The translations under genes were made by a program, and so were the position numbers. Below the pieces are notes generated by a model, which saw only the letters and a program-made list of their open reading frames with translations, was not told the origin of the DNA and made no database searches. Below are positions 43,865-55,080 of a stretch of DNA of 64,000 nt, in pieces. Numbering within the stretch: position 1 is the first letter of the stretch; the number at the start of each line of letters is the position of its first letter. Source of the DNA: Anopheles merus (Eukaryota; Arthropoda; Insecta; Diptera; Culicidae); the NCBI RefSeq assembly GCF_017562075.2, contig NC_054081.1:11403528-11467527 (forward strand), read 5' to 3'.

Positions 43865-44492
43865 CGATATTGTGAAGTTTTCATAAAATTGTTTTGTGAA
43901 GTGACTACGTAAGAGTAATGTTGCAACAGGACAGTTTGTTAAAAACGAGTGTTATCTATCGCCCCGCAAAATAGTGACATTTTTCAGTGGCAGCAGTTCG
44001 TGTGATACCGTAGTATCAACAAGTGGTTAAAAGCTCATCATGTTGAAAAAAGGACCCATTATCTACGAATCGAGAAGTACCGTAAAATTATCGGGTCAAC
44101 ACCACGACTGAATGACTTCCACCGTAAGAGGATAGGAGCAGCAGTCGTCATAAGAATGTCAGAAACATCGCCGTAAGAGGATAGATACTGATTTTCTTCG
44201 CAGAGAATTCTAGACCATCACCGTAAGAGGCACGAGGCGGAATTTTCATAATCATTTTGAGGTATCCCCTAAAATGAAACTTATGTAAGTAAAAGTGAAA
44301 TAAGCGTGGGTACATAAAAATCAAAAGCAAAGTGAATCGAAAATATAAAGGGAAAATAATAAGAGTTTCCAAATTGATTTTCAAAGATTTATATTAAAAA
44401 AAAAACATAAAATTAATAAATAATTAAATATATTTCAATTAATAATAATCCTGGATGAATTAATAGAATCACTAAATAATTTTTCATTCAAA

Positions 44493-45783
44493 ATGTCTCA
44501 ACAAGAAGTAGTGGATAGAATTCTAAGCAGACTAGCTGCTTTAAAAGCACAACAACAATCGATACCTGGAGTAATAGATTACTCGGATCCCCCGTTACAT
44601 TTTACGAAAACTGACGGAACAGCCGTAAGTCCTGAATCATTCGATAAAATACCTGATCTTGTAAAAGATTTGCCTGTTTTCTCTGGTGAACCAAGTGAGT
44701 TAAATAGTTGGATTGATGATGTTGATGGTATAGTAAAACTATACCAAACCAACAGTACCAATACCGTGGAACAACAAAACAGATTCCACATGGTTTGTAA
44801 ATTCATTCGAAGAAAAATTAGAGGTGAAGCTAACGATTCCTTAGTGGCCTCAAATGTTGGAATAAATTGGAATTTGATCAAGAAAACCTTAATAACATAT
44901 TACGGAGAGAAACGCGATCTTGAAACACTTGACTTCCAGATAATGAACGTACAACAAAAGGGTCGGTCGTTAGAATTGTATTATGACGAAGTCGATAGGT
45001 TATTGTCATTAATAGCAAACCAAATTCATACTGATGATCGATTCTCTCATCCAGAAGCATCTAAAGCTCTGATTGAAACTTACAATTGAAACAGCCATTG
45101 ATTCCTTCATTAGAGGACTTGATGGAGATGTGTACAAATTCATAAGAAATTATGAACCCACATCATTGGCCGCTGCTTACAGTTATTGTATTTCATTCCA
45201 AAACATCGAGTGTCGGAAAATGCTTACCACACCAAAATCATACATACCGCCTTCCGCACCCAGGAATCTTATCCCAATAGTACCAAGAATACCAACAAAA
45301 CCAAATATGTACAGACCACCAACCACTCCAAACCACCCCAATTCACCAATTTATTACAGACCTCCTACCTATCTAAATCCGCAAAATAGACCAAATCAAA
45401 ACTTTTACAACCCACATTTACGCATTAGACCACCTTTAATTCCACAGAGAAATCCGTTTAAACCACCAGTCGCACAAAACCCGCCACAACCAGAGCCCAT
45501 GGAAGTTGATAGTTCCATCCGTTCTAAACAGGTAAATTACGGTAATCGTCCTAGTTTTTCAGGAACATATAAACCACCATTAAAAAGAACAAGAGCATTT
45601 AATATAGAAACAAACACAGGAAACGAGCAAGTAGAATATGAAGAGGAAATGGCAAAAACATTAGAAGAATGTGACGATGATGTGCTTTCCGCCCATGATC
45701 GATACTTGGCATGCATTAACAGACAAGATGGATCAGAAACATCCGAAAATGGAGAAGAAGCCGAATTGAATTTTTTAGAATGA
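44493..45783 (+). pseudogene. Errantivirus-like gag, two frames
   Basis: ATG 44493 opens 198 codons: an N-terminal coiled segment, then KDLPVFSGEPSELNSWIDDV, KFIRRKIRGEANDSLV, LITYYGEKRDLETLDFQ and the dimerisation region. A frameshift near 45075 moves to a second frame up to 45783 with AIDSFIRGLDGDVYKFIR, then a Pro/Asn-rich nucleocapsid-like segment without zinc knuckles (usual in this group) and an acidic end. The stop overlaps the next frame's ATG (ATGA at 45780), the gag-pol overlap. Confidence 0.8.
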
Positions 45784-46199
45784 GTTCCACATTACCATAT
45801 TTCCTTTACTATGGTAATGCAAAAGAACCATTACGAATCTTAGTAGACACAGGATCTAACAAAAACTATATACATCCAAAATATGCAAAAATTTCTCACG
45901 ACTTAGAAAAACCATTTTTTATCTCAACTGTAGCAGGAGACGTCAAAATAACCAAATATTCACAAGCTAGATTACTTAAACCATACTCGGACAAGATGAT
46001 AAAATTTTTTCATCTTGAACAACTGAAATTATTTGATGCTATTTTAGGTTGGGATTCTTTAAAGGAAAATGGTTCATGGATAAATACAGTACAAGACACA
46101 TTAATAGTAAATGGAAAATATACTATTCCATTATTGCTATACAAGCTTCAAGAAGTCAATCAAATAAATAGATATGTACACATGCGTTACGCGCTATGA
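45780..46199 (+). pseudogene. Errantivirus pol start: aspartic protease, truncated
   Basis: The frame overlaps gag by 4 nt. LRILVDTGSNKNYI is the retroviral protease active site (DTG), with ILGWDSLKENG as the second conserved block. After about 46170 the sequence changes to LTR-like DNA, so RT, RNase H and integrase are deleted. Confidence 0.8.
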
Positions 46200-46536
46200 T
46201 ACAGGTGCTGAGTAAGAAAACGGTCGCAAGCGAGCCATCGATGTTACTCCACGCGCGGAGTCAGGTTCCAACGGGAACTCCACTGGAAGCAGGTTCCCAC
46301 GACCAGGTGTGGTGTCGTATGTTCAGACGGACCGAGGCAACATGATCATCATAAACGTGGACGACAACGTGACCGGCAAACCTGGCAGCACCGAAAACAC
46401 CAGCCTAGCTAAATAGCACCGAATCCAGAAGTTAGCTTTAGTCTTAGTTTAGCAGTTCGCAAATAAAGATCCCCAGTAATATTTTTTTTAAACTTACTCT
46501 GGGCAATCGTAAACATAATTGGCGCAGTCGGCTAGG
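46197..46536 (+). mobile_element. 17.6-like LTR fragment with tRNA-Ser type primer site
   Basis: It matches 42326-42555 (caggtgctgagtaag, ccaacgggaactccactgga, aataaagatccccag) and ends AATT at 46520. TGGCGCAGTCGGCTAGG (46520-46536) follows, a primer site as used by 17.6/297-type elements. The leader continues to about 46700. Confidence 0.65.
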
Positions 46537-46796
46537 CCCAATTCACGTTCAGTGACAAGTGTTCAAGTACAGTGCAGTGAAATAACAGAAATAAATCTGT
46601 GTATCGCCCGGACTTTGCTCCATCGCCCGATCCGTGGTTGACTCGTGACGATCGCGTGAATTTCATTATTTCATAAAGTGTAAGAACAAGTGCACGAACG
46701 GTTGGTTTCAACTATTTAGAATTGGAAGAGAACATTCGAACAAAAGCTAGCGGCAAGACTCCCCAGCCAGCGTTACTGGGTAAACTAATCAACGCA

Positions 46797-46936
46797 GGAC
46801 AATCGCTGACCCAAGCCGTGGACAACGAGTGACCAAAGAAGAAAAGGAAGGACAATCGCTGACCCAACCCGTGGACAACGAGCGACCGAAGAAGAAAAGG
46901 AAGGACTATCGCTGACCCAACCCGTGGACAACGAGC
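46797..46936. repeat. 53-bp tandem repeat, 2.6 copies
   Basis: Units 46797-46849, 46850-46902 and a partial 46903-46936 share gacaatcgctgacccaancc and gtggacaacgag. It stops exactly at the LTR start at 46937. Confidence 0.85.
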
Positions 46937-47350
46937 TGTAGCATGCACATGCACATGCTATACTGTTTTCAATCAGTTCACACACATTTCTTATTACACT
47001 TAATAAACACAAAACTGTCAACACAACACAACACACAAAAAGACCAAATTCCAACCACTCAAGATATCAACACAACCCAAACCACATAAATAACCTTACG
47101 TCAGGAATTGTAAGTCAGCAGAAAAACCCTTATCCAAAAACACTTAAAAACACACAAGCGACACACAACCCCGGAGGTGCGAAAAAACCTTACCCAGCAC
47201 AAAACGCTTCAAGTGCGTAAAGCGTAAAAACACAGCATTGCATAATAGCAACCAACAGTTAATAAATAATGAAATAGGAGACACCGTACCTCGTGTGTAC
47301 AAACAGAACCATTAACCGTAAGCGTAGGAAACAAAACACCGCGTAAGCGT

Positions 47351-50291
47351 TATTACGTGATTCAACCATGAATGCTTTTATTGAACTGCCCATATAATCT
47401 TACACTAACCTGAGCCATAACCCCGATCTCACTAACACCTAGTTACATGCTATAATTTCGCATATGTATATATACTACAGTTTTCCATTTTTTTTTCCAT
47501 CCATATTTCACCAAATTATAAACATTCCTGATTTCACCATCTTGTAATTGGTGTTTTTTTATCACCTCGATTTCAATTTGTGAATTTTCTTTTAGCACAT
47601 TTACTCCCAAATTCACATTTTCTAGTTCATTTTCTTCAGGCAACGGTAATCTGGACATGGCATCTACATTTGACATTAACTTCCCTGCCTTATGTTCAAT
47701 CGAATAATTATAATTCGCTAAAAATAAGGACCAACGTTGCAACCTTGCTGCTGTAATTGCAGAAGTTCCTTTCGACGGATTGAATATTTCCTTGACGCCA
47801 CTGTTATCCGTAATTAGTTTAAATGCCCTTCCATACACATATTTGTGAAATTTTTTTATGCCGAATATTACCGCTAATGCCTCCCTATGTACTTGTGCAT
47901 AATTCATTTGCGCTGCAGTTAACGTGGATGATGCAAACCCTATTGGTTTTTCCTCACCATCGATTATATGGGATAAAATTGCTCCTACACCATAAGGACT
48001 GGCATCCACTTGCAATACCAACGGTTTGCTCTCATCATAAGGTATTAACACTTGATGATCTACTAACTGATTTTTCGACTTATCGAACGCTATTTGACAC
48101 TGCTCCGTCCATTCGAACTTAGTTTGTTTCCTCAAAAGGTTATACAAAGGATGTAATAAATTTGCTAAATTGGGTATGAAGCGATGATAATAGTTCACTA
48201 ACCCTAAATAAGCTTGCAGTTGCGTTACATTCTTTGGAACGGGTGCGTTAACAATCGCTCTCACTTTAGACTCGTTAGGGTGAATACCCTTGTCTGATAT
48301 TATATATCCTAAATACTCAATACTGCTTTTGAACAAGACTGATTTGGCTACATTGATTTTTACATTATGCGTATTCAATTTCCACAAGATTTTGTATAAA
48401 CGCTCTTTACATTGCTGCATATCGGTACCTCCTACCAAAATATCATCGATATACGCGATTCCTTCTGTATCTTGCAATACTTGATCTATCAACGATTGAA
48501 ATATTGCCGGTGCTGAATGTATGCCAAAAGGCATACGAGTATATTGAAATAATCCCTTATGCGTATTTACCGTACATATTTCACGAGACGTTTCCGATAA
48601 TAACACTTGCAAGTACGCACCCGACAAATCTATCTTGCAAAATACCTTCCATGCTGCTATTTTAGCAAAAATATCTTCCACTTTCGGTAACGGGTAATGT
48701 TCCACTGATAATTGCCTATTCAATACCACTTTACCGTCCAAACACAAACGTATACTTCCATCTTGCTTCTTAACTATTACAATTGGACTTGCCCATTTTG
48801 AAAATCGTGTTGGCCGTAAAACACCTTCTGCTACAAGCTTGTCTAAAGCTTCTTCTACTTTCGTCTGCATTGAGTATGGCACTGGGTACGCTTTATGAAA
48901 TACAGGACCACAACCTGCCTTTAATACTAAATCCGCCTTAAAACCTTCAATTGTTTCGTTCTCTCCTGATTTTATAACTTTCGGAAATTTCTTTGCTATT
49001 TCCATAACTAGATCCGCTTCTATAGCTTTTATCTCAAACACTTTTCTCCAGTTTGGAAATAATAAATCCAACCCATCTCGTCCTAATAAAGGACTTACTT
49101 CCCTTTCCGTAGGTATAATCACCAACTCTAACTTTTCTTCTTTTTCCGCCTTCGGCATCCTAACCTTCACTTCAATTTTACCGATGGGTTTTAACGATTG
49201 ACCCGACGCCGATATAAAAGACATGGTGGTCGTCTTCACCTCTACTTGGCTAAATACATCCGTATATGTCTTTTGCGAGATCACACTCGCACACGCACCA
49301 CAATCTATTTCAAAAACTATTTTTTTTCCATCGCACACTAACGTGATCATTTGCGGTACACTTGTATTAGTTCCTTCTACTTTTCGTACGCCTCTCTGAT
49401 ACGATCGACCACGACACACTTTCGCTACGTGCCCTTGCTTCCCACACACATAACACTTCCAGGTTCGCGCAGGACAGTTTAACGGGTCATGACCTTTGCC
49501 GCACCGCCGACACATCACCTGTTGCCCTCGCTGCTGGTTCACCGGTTGCTGCTTTGCTGCTTTCTGCATGGCCGCCAACACGTTTCTCTCTCTGTCGGTC
49601 ATTGCCTCGTTCTGTTCCTGCGCTGCTTCCCAAGATCGAGCGATTTCACATGCTCGCACGAATTTTAAATCTTCCTTCTTCAGCAGCCGTTTGCGAAGCT
49701 CCAGATCGTACACGCCAGCCACAAATTGATCTCTTAGAGCGTCTGATAAGAAACTGCCGAAATCACACGTCTGTGCCGCTGCCTTCAGCTCAATGATGTA
49801 ATCAGCAATCGACTGTTCCGCTGTCTGCTTACACTTTCTGAGTAGATAACGCTCGGACACAACGTTCACGTTGGGCTTGAAATGCTTCTCCAACACCTTC
49901 ACTAAATCTGCATACGTTTTATCTCGTGGATCATCCGGTGCACACAACTTTATTGCTACCGAATACAACGACGCACCAGCCATTGTGATCAACACTGGCA
50001 CTTTTTTTTCTACCGCAATATCATTGACGGTGAAATACATCTCCAGCCGATGAATATACTCTTTGAAACTTTCTCCCATTACGTAGGGCTCTATGTTTCC
50101 TATTTGACTCATCTTTTTACTTGCAGATTCTCTGCTGTGACCTTTTTTATCCTCGTCGCCAATATTACGTGATTCAACCATGAATGCTTTTATTGAACTG
50201 CCCATATAATCTTACACTAACCTGAGCCATAACCCCGATCTCACTAACACCTAGTTACATGCTATAATTTCGCATATGTATATATACTACA
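47351..50291 (-). mobile_element. mag-like Ty3/gypsy element lacking integrase, 2.9 kb
   Basis: Two 129-bp LTRs (47351-47479 and 50163-50291) look identical base for base. On the minus strand they start TGTAGTATATATAC. AGCGT flanks both sides (47346-47350, 50292-50296). The single internal frame covers gag, protease, RT and RNase H, and then runs straight into the 3' LTR. tggcgacgaggataaaa just after the 5' LTR (minus strand, 50152-50136) is the likely primer binding site. Confidence 0.9.
47443..50205 (-). CDS. Gag-protease-RT-RNase H polyprotein, no integrase, 920 aa
   Basis: The ATG at 50205 lies inside the 5' LTR and the first codons read through the primer binding site. Gag covers about residues 30-225, two zinc knuckles follow (CRRCGKGHDPLNC, CYVCGKQGHVAKVC, about 232-265), then protease with D301-C-G-A (Cys in place of the usual Thr/Ser) and LLGRDGL, RT with VFCKIDLSGAYLQV, MPFGIHSAPAIFQ and Y584-I-D-D, YLGYIISDKGIHP, and RNase H with VDASPYGVGAIL, HREALAV and DAMSRLPLPEE. 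About 45 codons later the frame enters the 3' LTR and stops at 47443. The family normally carries integrase after this point, so the copy arose by deletion or depends on integrase in trans. No internal stop or shift; recently active in appearance. Confidence 0.92.
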   Translation of the reverse strand: MGSSIKAFMVESRNIGDEDKKGHSRESASKKMSQIGNIEPYVMGESFKEYIHRLEMYFTVNDIAVEKKVPVLITMAGASLYSVAIKLCAPDDPRDKTYADLVKVLEKHFKPNVNVVSERYLLRKCKQTAEQSIADYIIELKAAAQTCDFGSFLSDALRDQFVAGVYDLELRKRLLKKEDLKFVRACEIARSWEAAQEQNEAMTDRERNVLAAMQKAAKQQPVNQQRGQQVMCRRCGKGHDPLNCPARTWKCYVCGKQGHVAKVCRGRSYQRGVRKVEGTNTSVPQMITLVCDGKKIVFEIDCGACASVISQKTYTDVFSQVEVKTTTMSFISASGQSLKPIGKIEVKVRMPKAEKEEKLELVIIPTEREVSPLLGRDGLDLLFPNWRKVFEIKAIEADLVMEIAKKFPKVIKSGENETIEGFKADLVLKAGCGPVFHKAYPVPYSMQTKVEEALDKLVAEGVLRPTRFSKWASPIVIVKKQDGSIRLCLDGKVVLNRQLSVEHYPLPKVEDIFAKIAAWKVFCKIDLSGAYLQVLLSETSREICTVNTHKGLFQYTRMPFGIHSAPAIFQSLIDQVLQDTEGIAYIDDILVGGTDMQQCKERLYKILWKLNTHNVKINVAKSVLFKSSIEYLGYIISDKGIHPNESKVRAIVNAPVPKNVTQLQAYLGLVNYYHRFIPNLANLLHPLYNLLRKQTKFEWTEQCQIAFDKSKNQLVDHQVLIPYDESKPLVLQVDASPYGVGAILSHIIDGEEKPIGFASSTLTAAQMNYAQVHREALAVIFGIKKFHKYVYGRAFKLITDNSGVKEIFNPSKGTSAITAARLQRWSLFLANYNYSIEHKAGKLMSNVDAMSRLPLPEENELENVNLGVNVLKENSQIEIEVIKKHQLQDGEIRNVYNLVKYGWKKKWKTVVYIHMRNYSM

Positions 50292-50598
50292 AGCGTAAGA
50301 ACCCAGAACTGACCTTACATAATAATTGCAACCATATGTTAACCGAAAAACCTAACCCTCAGCATGAAACAGAAAAACGAAAGTAAACGAAAAATCGAAT
50401 TGAAGAGAAAAGTACCGTATAAATAAAGATGTAAGATGAGACCAGACACAGACGTTCGGAGACAGTGAAAGCGACAGTTACGCACAGTACGTGCAGTTGT
50501 AAAGTGGTGCTGCTAAGTCTTGGTCGGTCAAGTCTCGATTTGCAAACTAAGTGAAATGTGTAGTTAAAATCAGTTATGTTTGTCCTCTACCTGAAACA

Positions 50599-53138
50599 TT
50601 GGTGATATTCAGGAAACATCCGAAAACTCCACCCCTCGTGTTTTAAAAAGTATTCCTAGAGTGCGACGCCTAAATGTATAGCATTGTCGAATTACCTGTC
50701 GCGTACGTTCCCAACCTATTACAACAGTACTTTAAACGACAGTTTAAAAACAAAATCAAGGAGTTAGCTTTTAGCCACGGTATCCAATCAACATCCGTAG
50801 AAACCCATTCAATTACTATATAGATAAGTTAACACGACATCACAGCACCGAAAGCAAAACACCAGCACCGAAACAATGGAACACCATTCATAGCATAATA
50901 TGCTATGATCAACAAAGCACCAAAATCTGGCCAAATCTAACATGAATCAATAACCGTAGCATAAACATAATAACCATAGCATAAACAATGTAAAGTAGGG
51001 AACCGAACATATATAACATGAAATCAGGAAAGGTTAGGCAGTTCTAATCAACATCTTGAACTCAGAATATGTGAGCGACAAATTGGATAAATAAAATTAT
51101 TTTTTTATTACAATTCCAACGCATGTGTTCTTAACTGATAAGTGCACAGGTGCTAAGTAAGCAAACGGTCCCAAGCGAGCCTTTGATGTCGCTCCACGGG
51201 CGGAGTCAGGTTCCAACAGGAACTCCACTGGAAGCGGGCAACGTGGCCGGCAAGCGACCTGGCAGCACCGAGAACACCGGCCCAGCTAAGCAGCACCGAA
51301 TCTAGCAGTTAGTTTTAGTCCAGCAGTTCAGAAATAAAGATCCCCAGTTTTTTTTAACTTACTCCGGACTATCGTATACCTAATTATACGATTTTATAAA
51401 TATATTATATTATTTTAATTTATAATATAATTTTTATCATACTCCCCTAAAGGGATCAAACTCCTACTTACTAAACTAGGGAAAGATCCTGGGGAACTGT
51501 TTAAAGAGTTACCTATATCCTTTGACGAGATAATTGTTACCATCAAAGGAAGATATACGAGTACCATCTCAGTCGCCAAGGACTACAAACAATTATGCGA
51601 CAAGAGAAAAGGTAAATTTGAAAGCTTGAACACTTTCGCAAATAACCTTGTCGTATTAGCTGATCAATTACAAACAGCATATAATCAGGAAAATATGACA
51701 CCCGTAACTGTCGTTTCATGACAGAGGATATACCCAGGATCGTATCAGACTTGCCGAATTCAATGGAAATCCGAGGAATCTATCGAATTTCAAATTGGAC
51801 GTTGAAAAGATTTTAGAATTGTTCAAAGACTATAAGGAATCGTGTGAAATTTATTCAATTTTGAAAACGATTAGAAGGAAAATCAAGGGAGAGACTAATG
51901 ATATCCTCGTCACGAAGAACACACCAACGCAATGGCAAGTGATAAACGAGGTGCTATGCTTATACTATTCGAGAGATAAGAGAGATCTGATGACATTAGA
52001 TCATCAACTCAAATCCACAACTAGGATGAAAGAAGAAGGCATAGAGTCTTATTACAGCCCCATTGAGAAAACTTCCCGACTTGGTAAAAGATCTAGCATG
52101 TTTTACCGGAGATCCGAGTGAACTAAACAGTTGAGTAAACGATGTCGAAAGTTTGGTCAAACTTTATCAAACTAGTACACAAAACTGAACCTGTGAGGCA
52201 CAGAATAAATTCTATATGATATGTAAATTTATCAGAAGAAAAATCAGACCAGAAGCGAACGATTCTCTTGTCGTTTCAAATGTTGGTATGAACTGGTATC
52301 TTATTAAGAACACGCTTAGTACATAAGTTAGCCCGACTTGCTGGAAACAAGATTGCAAGCTGGCATTCCACACCGGCCACGAGCAGACGACGACGTAGCG
52401 CTACATCGGCCACGACCAGACAACGGCGACACGCGTAAGAAATGCGACACGTAGACCGATCGTTAGAACGGACCGATGCAACCAGCGATCTAGTCAGAAT
52501 ATTAGCTTGATAGGCTTAGGCAATCGAAGTTTAGAATCATCAGTCTGATATAGTTCAGTTTTAGCATTAGTCAGGAGTAATCCTGTTGGTATAAATACAA
52601 ATCTTTTTTATGGCCAACCGGTCAAGATAAAGATTAACTGGCGCCCGAATAGGGACCCGATATTGTGAAGTTTTTATAAAATTGTTTTGTGAAGTGACTA
52701 CGTAAGAGTAATGTTGCAACAGGACAGTTTGTTAAAAACGAGTGTTATCTATCGCCCCGCAAAATAGTGACATTTTTCAGTGGCAGCAGTTCGTGTGATA
52801 CCGTAGTATCAACAAGTGGTTAAAAGCTCATCTTGTTGAAAAAAGGACCCATTATCTACGAATCGAGAAGTACCGCAACATTATCGGGTCAACACCACGA
52901 CTGAATGACTTCCACCGTAAGAGGACAGGAGCAGCAGTCGTCACAAGAATTTCAGAAACATCGCCGTAAGAGGATAGATACTGATTTTCTTCGCAGAGAA
53001 TTCCAGACCATCACCGTAAGAGGCACGAGGCGGAATTTTCATAATCATTTTGAGGTATCCCCTAAAATGAAACTTATGTAAGTAACAGTGAAATAAGCGT
53101 GAGTATATAAAAATCAAAAACAAAGTGAAAAGAAAATT
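50599..53138 (+). other. Composite LTR-element block, copy 2
   Basis: Parallels 41747-44345: LTR remnants (50827-51385), gag pieces (51430-52325), LTR A (52326-52639), primer site and leader. Small differences include a 1-nt deletion in the gag piece near 51753 (ttgccgaatt for ttgcccgaatt), a 30-bp deletion at about 50918 and a 41-bp deletion near 51431. It ends at about 53136, where a fresh LTR A piece begins. Confidence 0.7.
52326..52657 (+). mobile_element. Errantivirus-like LTR, family A, with primer binding site (copy 2)
   Basis: Same ends as 43534-43846 (AGTTA, TAACT at 52639) and the same TGGCGCCCGAATAGGGACC overlap. Confidence 0.75.
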
Positions 53139-53139
53139 A

Positions 53140-53689
53140 AACTTGCGACTTGCTGGAAACAAGATTGCAAGCTGGCATTCCACACCGGCCAGGAGCAGAC
53201 GATGACGTAGCGCTACACCGGCCCCGAGCAGACAACGGCGACACGCGTAAGAAATGCGACACGTAGACCGATCGTGAGAACGGACCGATGCAACCAGCAA
53301 CCAGCGGTCTAGTTAGAATATTAGCTGTAGAATCCTCCTCTTCTAAATAATACACACGGTATCGTTGATGTTTCCTCGTCACAGTTTATTAACCATCTCC
53401 TCGATTCTCACAAACATTCTCTTTATATAACTTCCAACAGTGACCAATGTTCTCTCCCACAATTCCCTCTCTTTTAATCAACGTTCTCACACTTCCCCTC
53501 ATTCTATGTTTGTTCTCTCTCTTGTATACAACACTGCTTGTACGCAACTCTACATTAGCTTGATAGGCTTAGGCAATCGAAGTTTAGAATCAGTCAGATA
53601 TAGTTCAGTTTTAGCATTAGTCAGGAGTAATCCTGTTGGTATAAATAAAAATCTTTTTTATGGCCAACCGGTCAAGATAAAGATTAACT
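53140..53689 (+). mobile_element. Errantivirus-like LTR, family A, third copy, interrupted
   Basis: It lacks the first 8-10 bp and is split by a solo LTR at 53326-53554. It ends TAACT at 53689 but no primer site follows; viral glycoprotein sequence begins directly. Confidence 0.7.
53326..53554. mobile_element. Solo LTR, 229 bp, 5-bp target duplication
   Basis: TGTAGAATCC...CTCTACA is flanked by TTAGC at 53321-53325 and 53555-53559. Contains ctttatataac as possible TATA box near 53423. Family unknown. Confidence 0.8.
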
Positions 53690-54135
53690 AGCATGATAAC
53701 AAGATTCAGATGAAAAGGAATGATTACAAACAAAAGAAGAGTGTAGCTCCTGTAATTCTGGCATTGGCATTCATAATTTGTACAGTTCTTGGATGTGACA
53801 ACACACTTTACATACGATCTGATGGTAAAGTTTGTAATAGCAATAAGTGTTTAGAGACTTCAATGTACGAAATACCATTACTCTCCCAATCTGTGGTATG
53901 CTTTAAGGATTATAAAGGTGAGATGAGTTAGTGAAAGGACAAGAGCAGCAAAGAGATCTGAAATCAGAACTCTTGAAGATAATGTGGCCCAAGAACAACC
54001 TTCTGGTTCAAAAATCCAGTAATAGGCATGTCAGAGGAACTGGAGTCAAGAAGTGAAAGCCATGATGAGACGGACTATGAAAGTGGCTCATATGATGAAA
54101 CACACAAAGGTTATGATGAAAGGCACAAAGGTTAA
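53690..54135 (+). pseudogene. Second bunyavirus-like glycoprotein relic (Gn N-terminus)
   Basis: ATG 53710 opens 73 codons: a basic start, a hydrophobic signal segment (about residues 13-28) ending at ...LGC, then a Cys-rich start of an ectodomain. After a shift near 53930 another frame stays open for about 40 codons and a third one (54028-54133) is Ser/Glu-rich. This would fit the start of an M polyprotein whose later part is relic 29540-40058, but the order is inverted here and no overlap allows a test. The LINE starts at about 54136. Confidence 0.45.
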
Positions 54136-54138
54136 CTA

Positions 54139-55009
54139 ATGAAAACGATAGCATCAACGATACCAGCTCCTCCGACACCCTGAAACAGGAGGAAATTTCC
54201 CAGGAATTTACCATAGTAAATCGAAATAAAGGCTCTGCCCGTCGGTTGTCTACTCGAAAAACATCCGCCGGTCCGTCAGCTAACCCACCCGCAGCACCTG
54301 CCACACCGCTGGCAGGTCGAAAAGTAAATCCGACTTCCGAGTCGAATTTCAAGCGACCACCAATTGTGGTTAAAACAATACCTGTTGCTGAACTTCGACC
54401 GCAGTTACAGTCACGAGGATTCACGCCCCAATTCCGACTCAGCGGCATTGGCACATCCAATGTCACTCGCTCCAGAGCTGAATATGATGGCGTAGTAAAA
54501 TAGCTGCATGAGCGAAAAGCGGAATTCTTTAGCCATGATACGAAACAAGACCCCGCCCGTTTAAGGCTGTGCTGCGCGGACTCCCGCTATCCTCGGAAAA
54601 GGATATCTCCGAAATAGTGGAGAAACTTCGGGGACGCTACCAACTCGAAGTTTCGGAGGCCTTCGAAATTAAACAGCCCATCGATACAATACACTCCAGA
54701 TTGTATCTAGTACACTTCAAACGTGGGACTTGCTCCCTGAAAAAACTAGAGGCGGCCCGAACCATACAGCAAATCATCATACGGTGGGAATGCCATCGAT
54801 GCCAAGACTTCGGCCATGGCACGCGCCACTGTAACATCCAACCACGTTGCGCTCGTTGTGCGGGTCAACACATTACAGACGCCTGTCGAACTAAGGACCC
54901 AAATAAGACGATGAAATGCTCGAACTGCTCGGGTCCTCATGGGAGTGATGATCCAACCTCCCTCCGAGCAAAATATGTAGAAGTTAGGCAACAGGCCTCA
55001 CGTCGATAG
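54139..55009 (+). pseudogene. Jockey ORF1 (Gag-like) with zinc knuckles
   Basis: The first part (to a stop at 54501) is Ser/Pro-rich. After a frameshift near 54560 the frame to 55009 has AVLRGLPLSSEKDISEI, the pre-C2HC domain of Jockey Gag, and the knuckles CHRCQDFGHGTRHC, CARCAGQHITDAC and CSNCSGPHGSDD. Confidence 0.8.
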
Positions 55010-55080
55010 GCAAAACACCAACATCTGCCGAACCCAGTACATCGTCAGATCCCTCCGAGGCCGTTAACAACAGCTCCACC

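Larger units (their letters stand above)
41747..44345 (+). other. Composite LTR-element block, copy 1
   Basis: In order: BEL leader, AGTTA-type LTR remnants (41975-42555; probably two families, the second starting near 42326 with cacaggtgctaagtaagc), a gag-like piece (42645-42925), two joined gag pieces (42925-43533), LTR A (43534-43846), primer site and leader to 44345. The same order is repeated from 50599 to 53138, so the block as a whole was duplicated. Confidence 0.7.
46937..50598 (+). mobile_element. BEL/Pao-type LTR (second composite copy), interrupted by a mag-like element
   Basis: It has the same start (TGTAGCATGC) and end (GAAACA before TTGGTGATATTC) as 41101-41746. The mag-like element at 47351-50291 and its AGCGT duplication lie inside. 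This copy keeps about 70 bp (50328-50400) that copy 1 lost between short aattg repeats. Confidence 0.75.
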
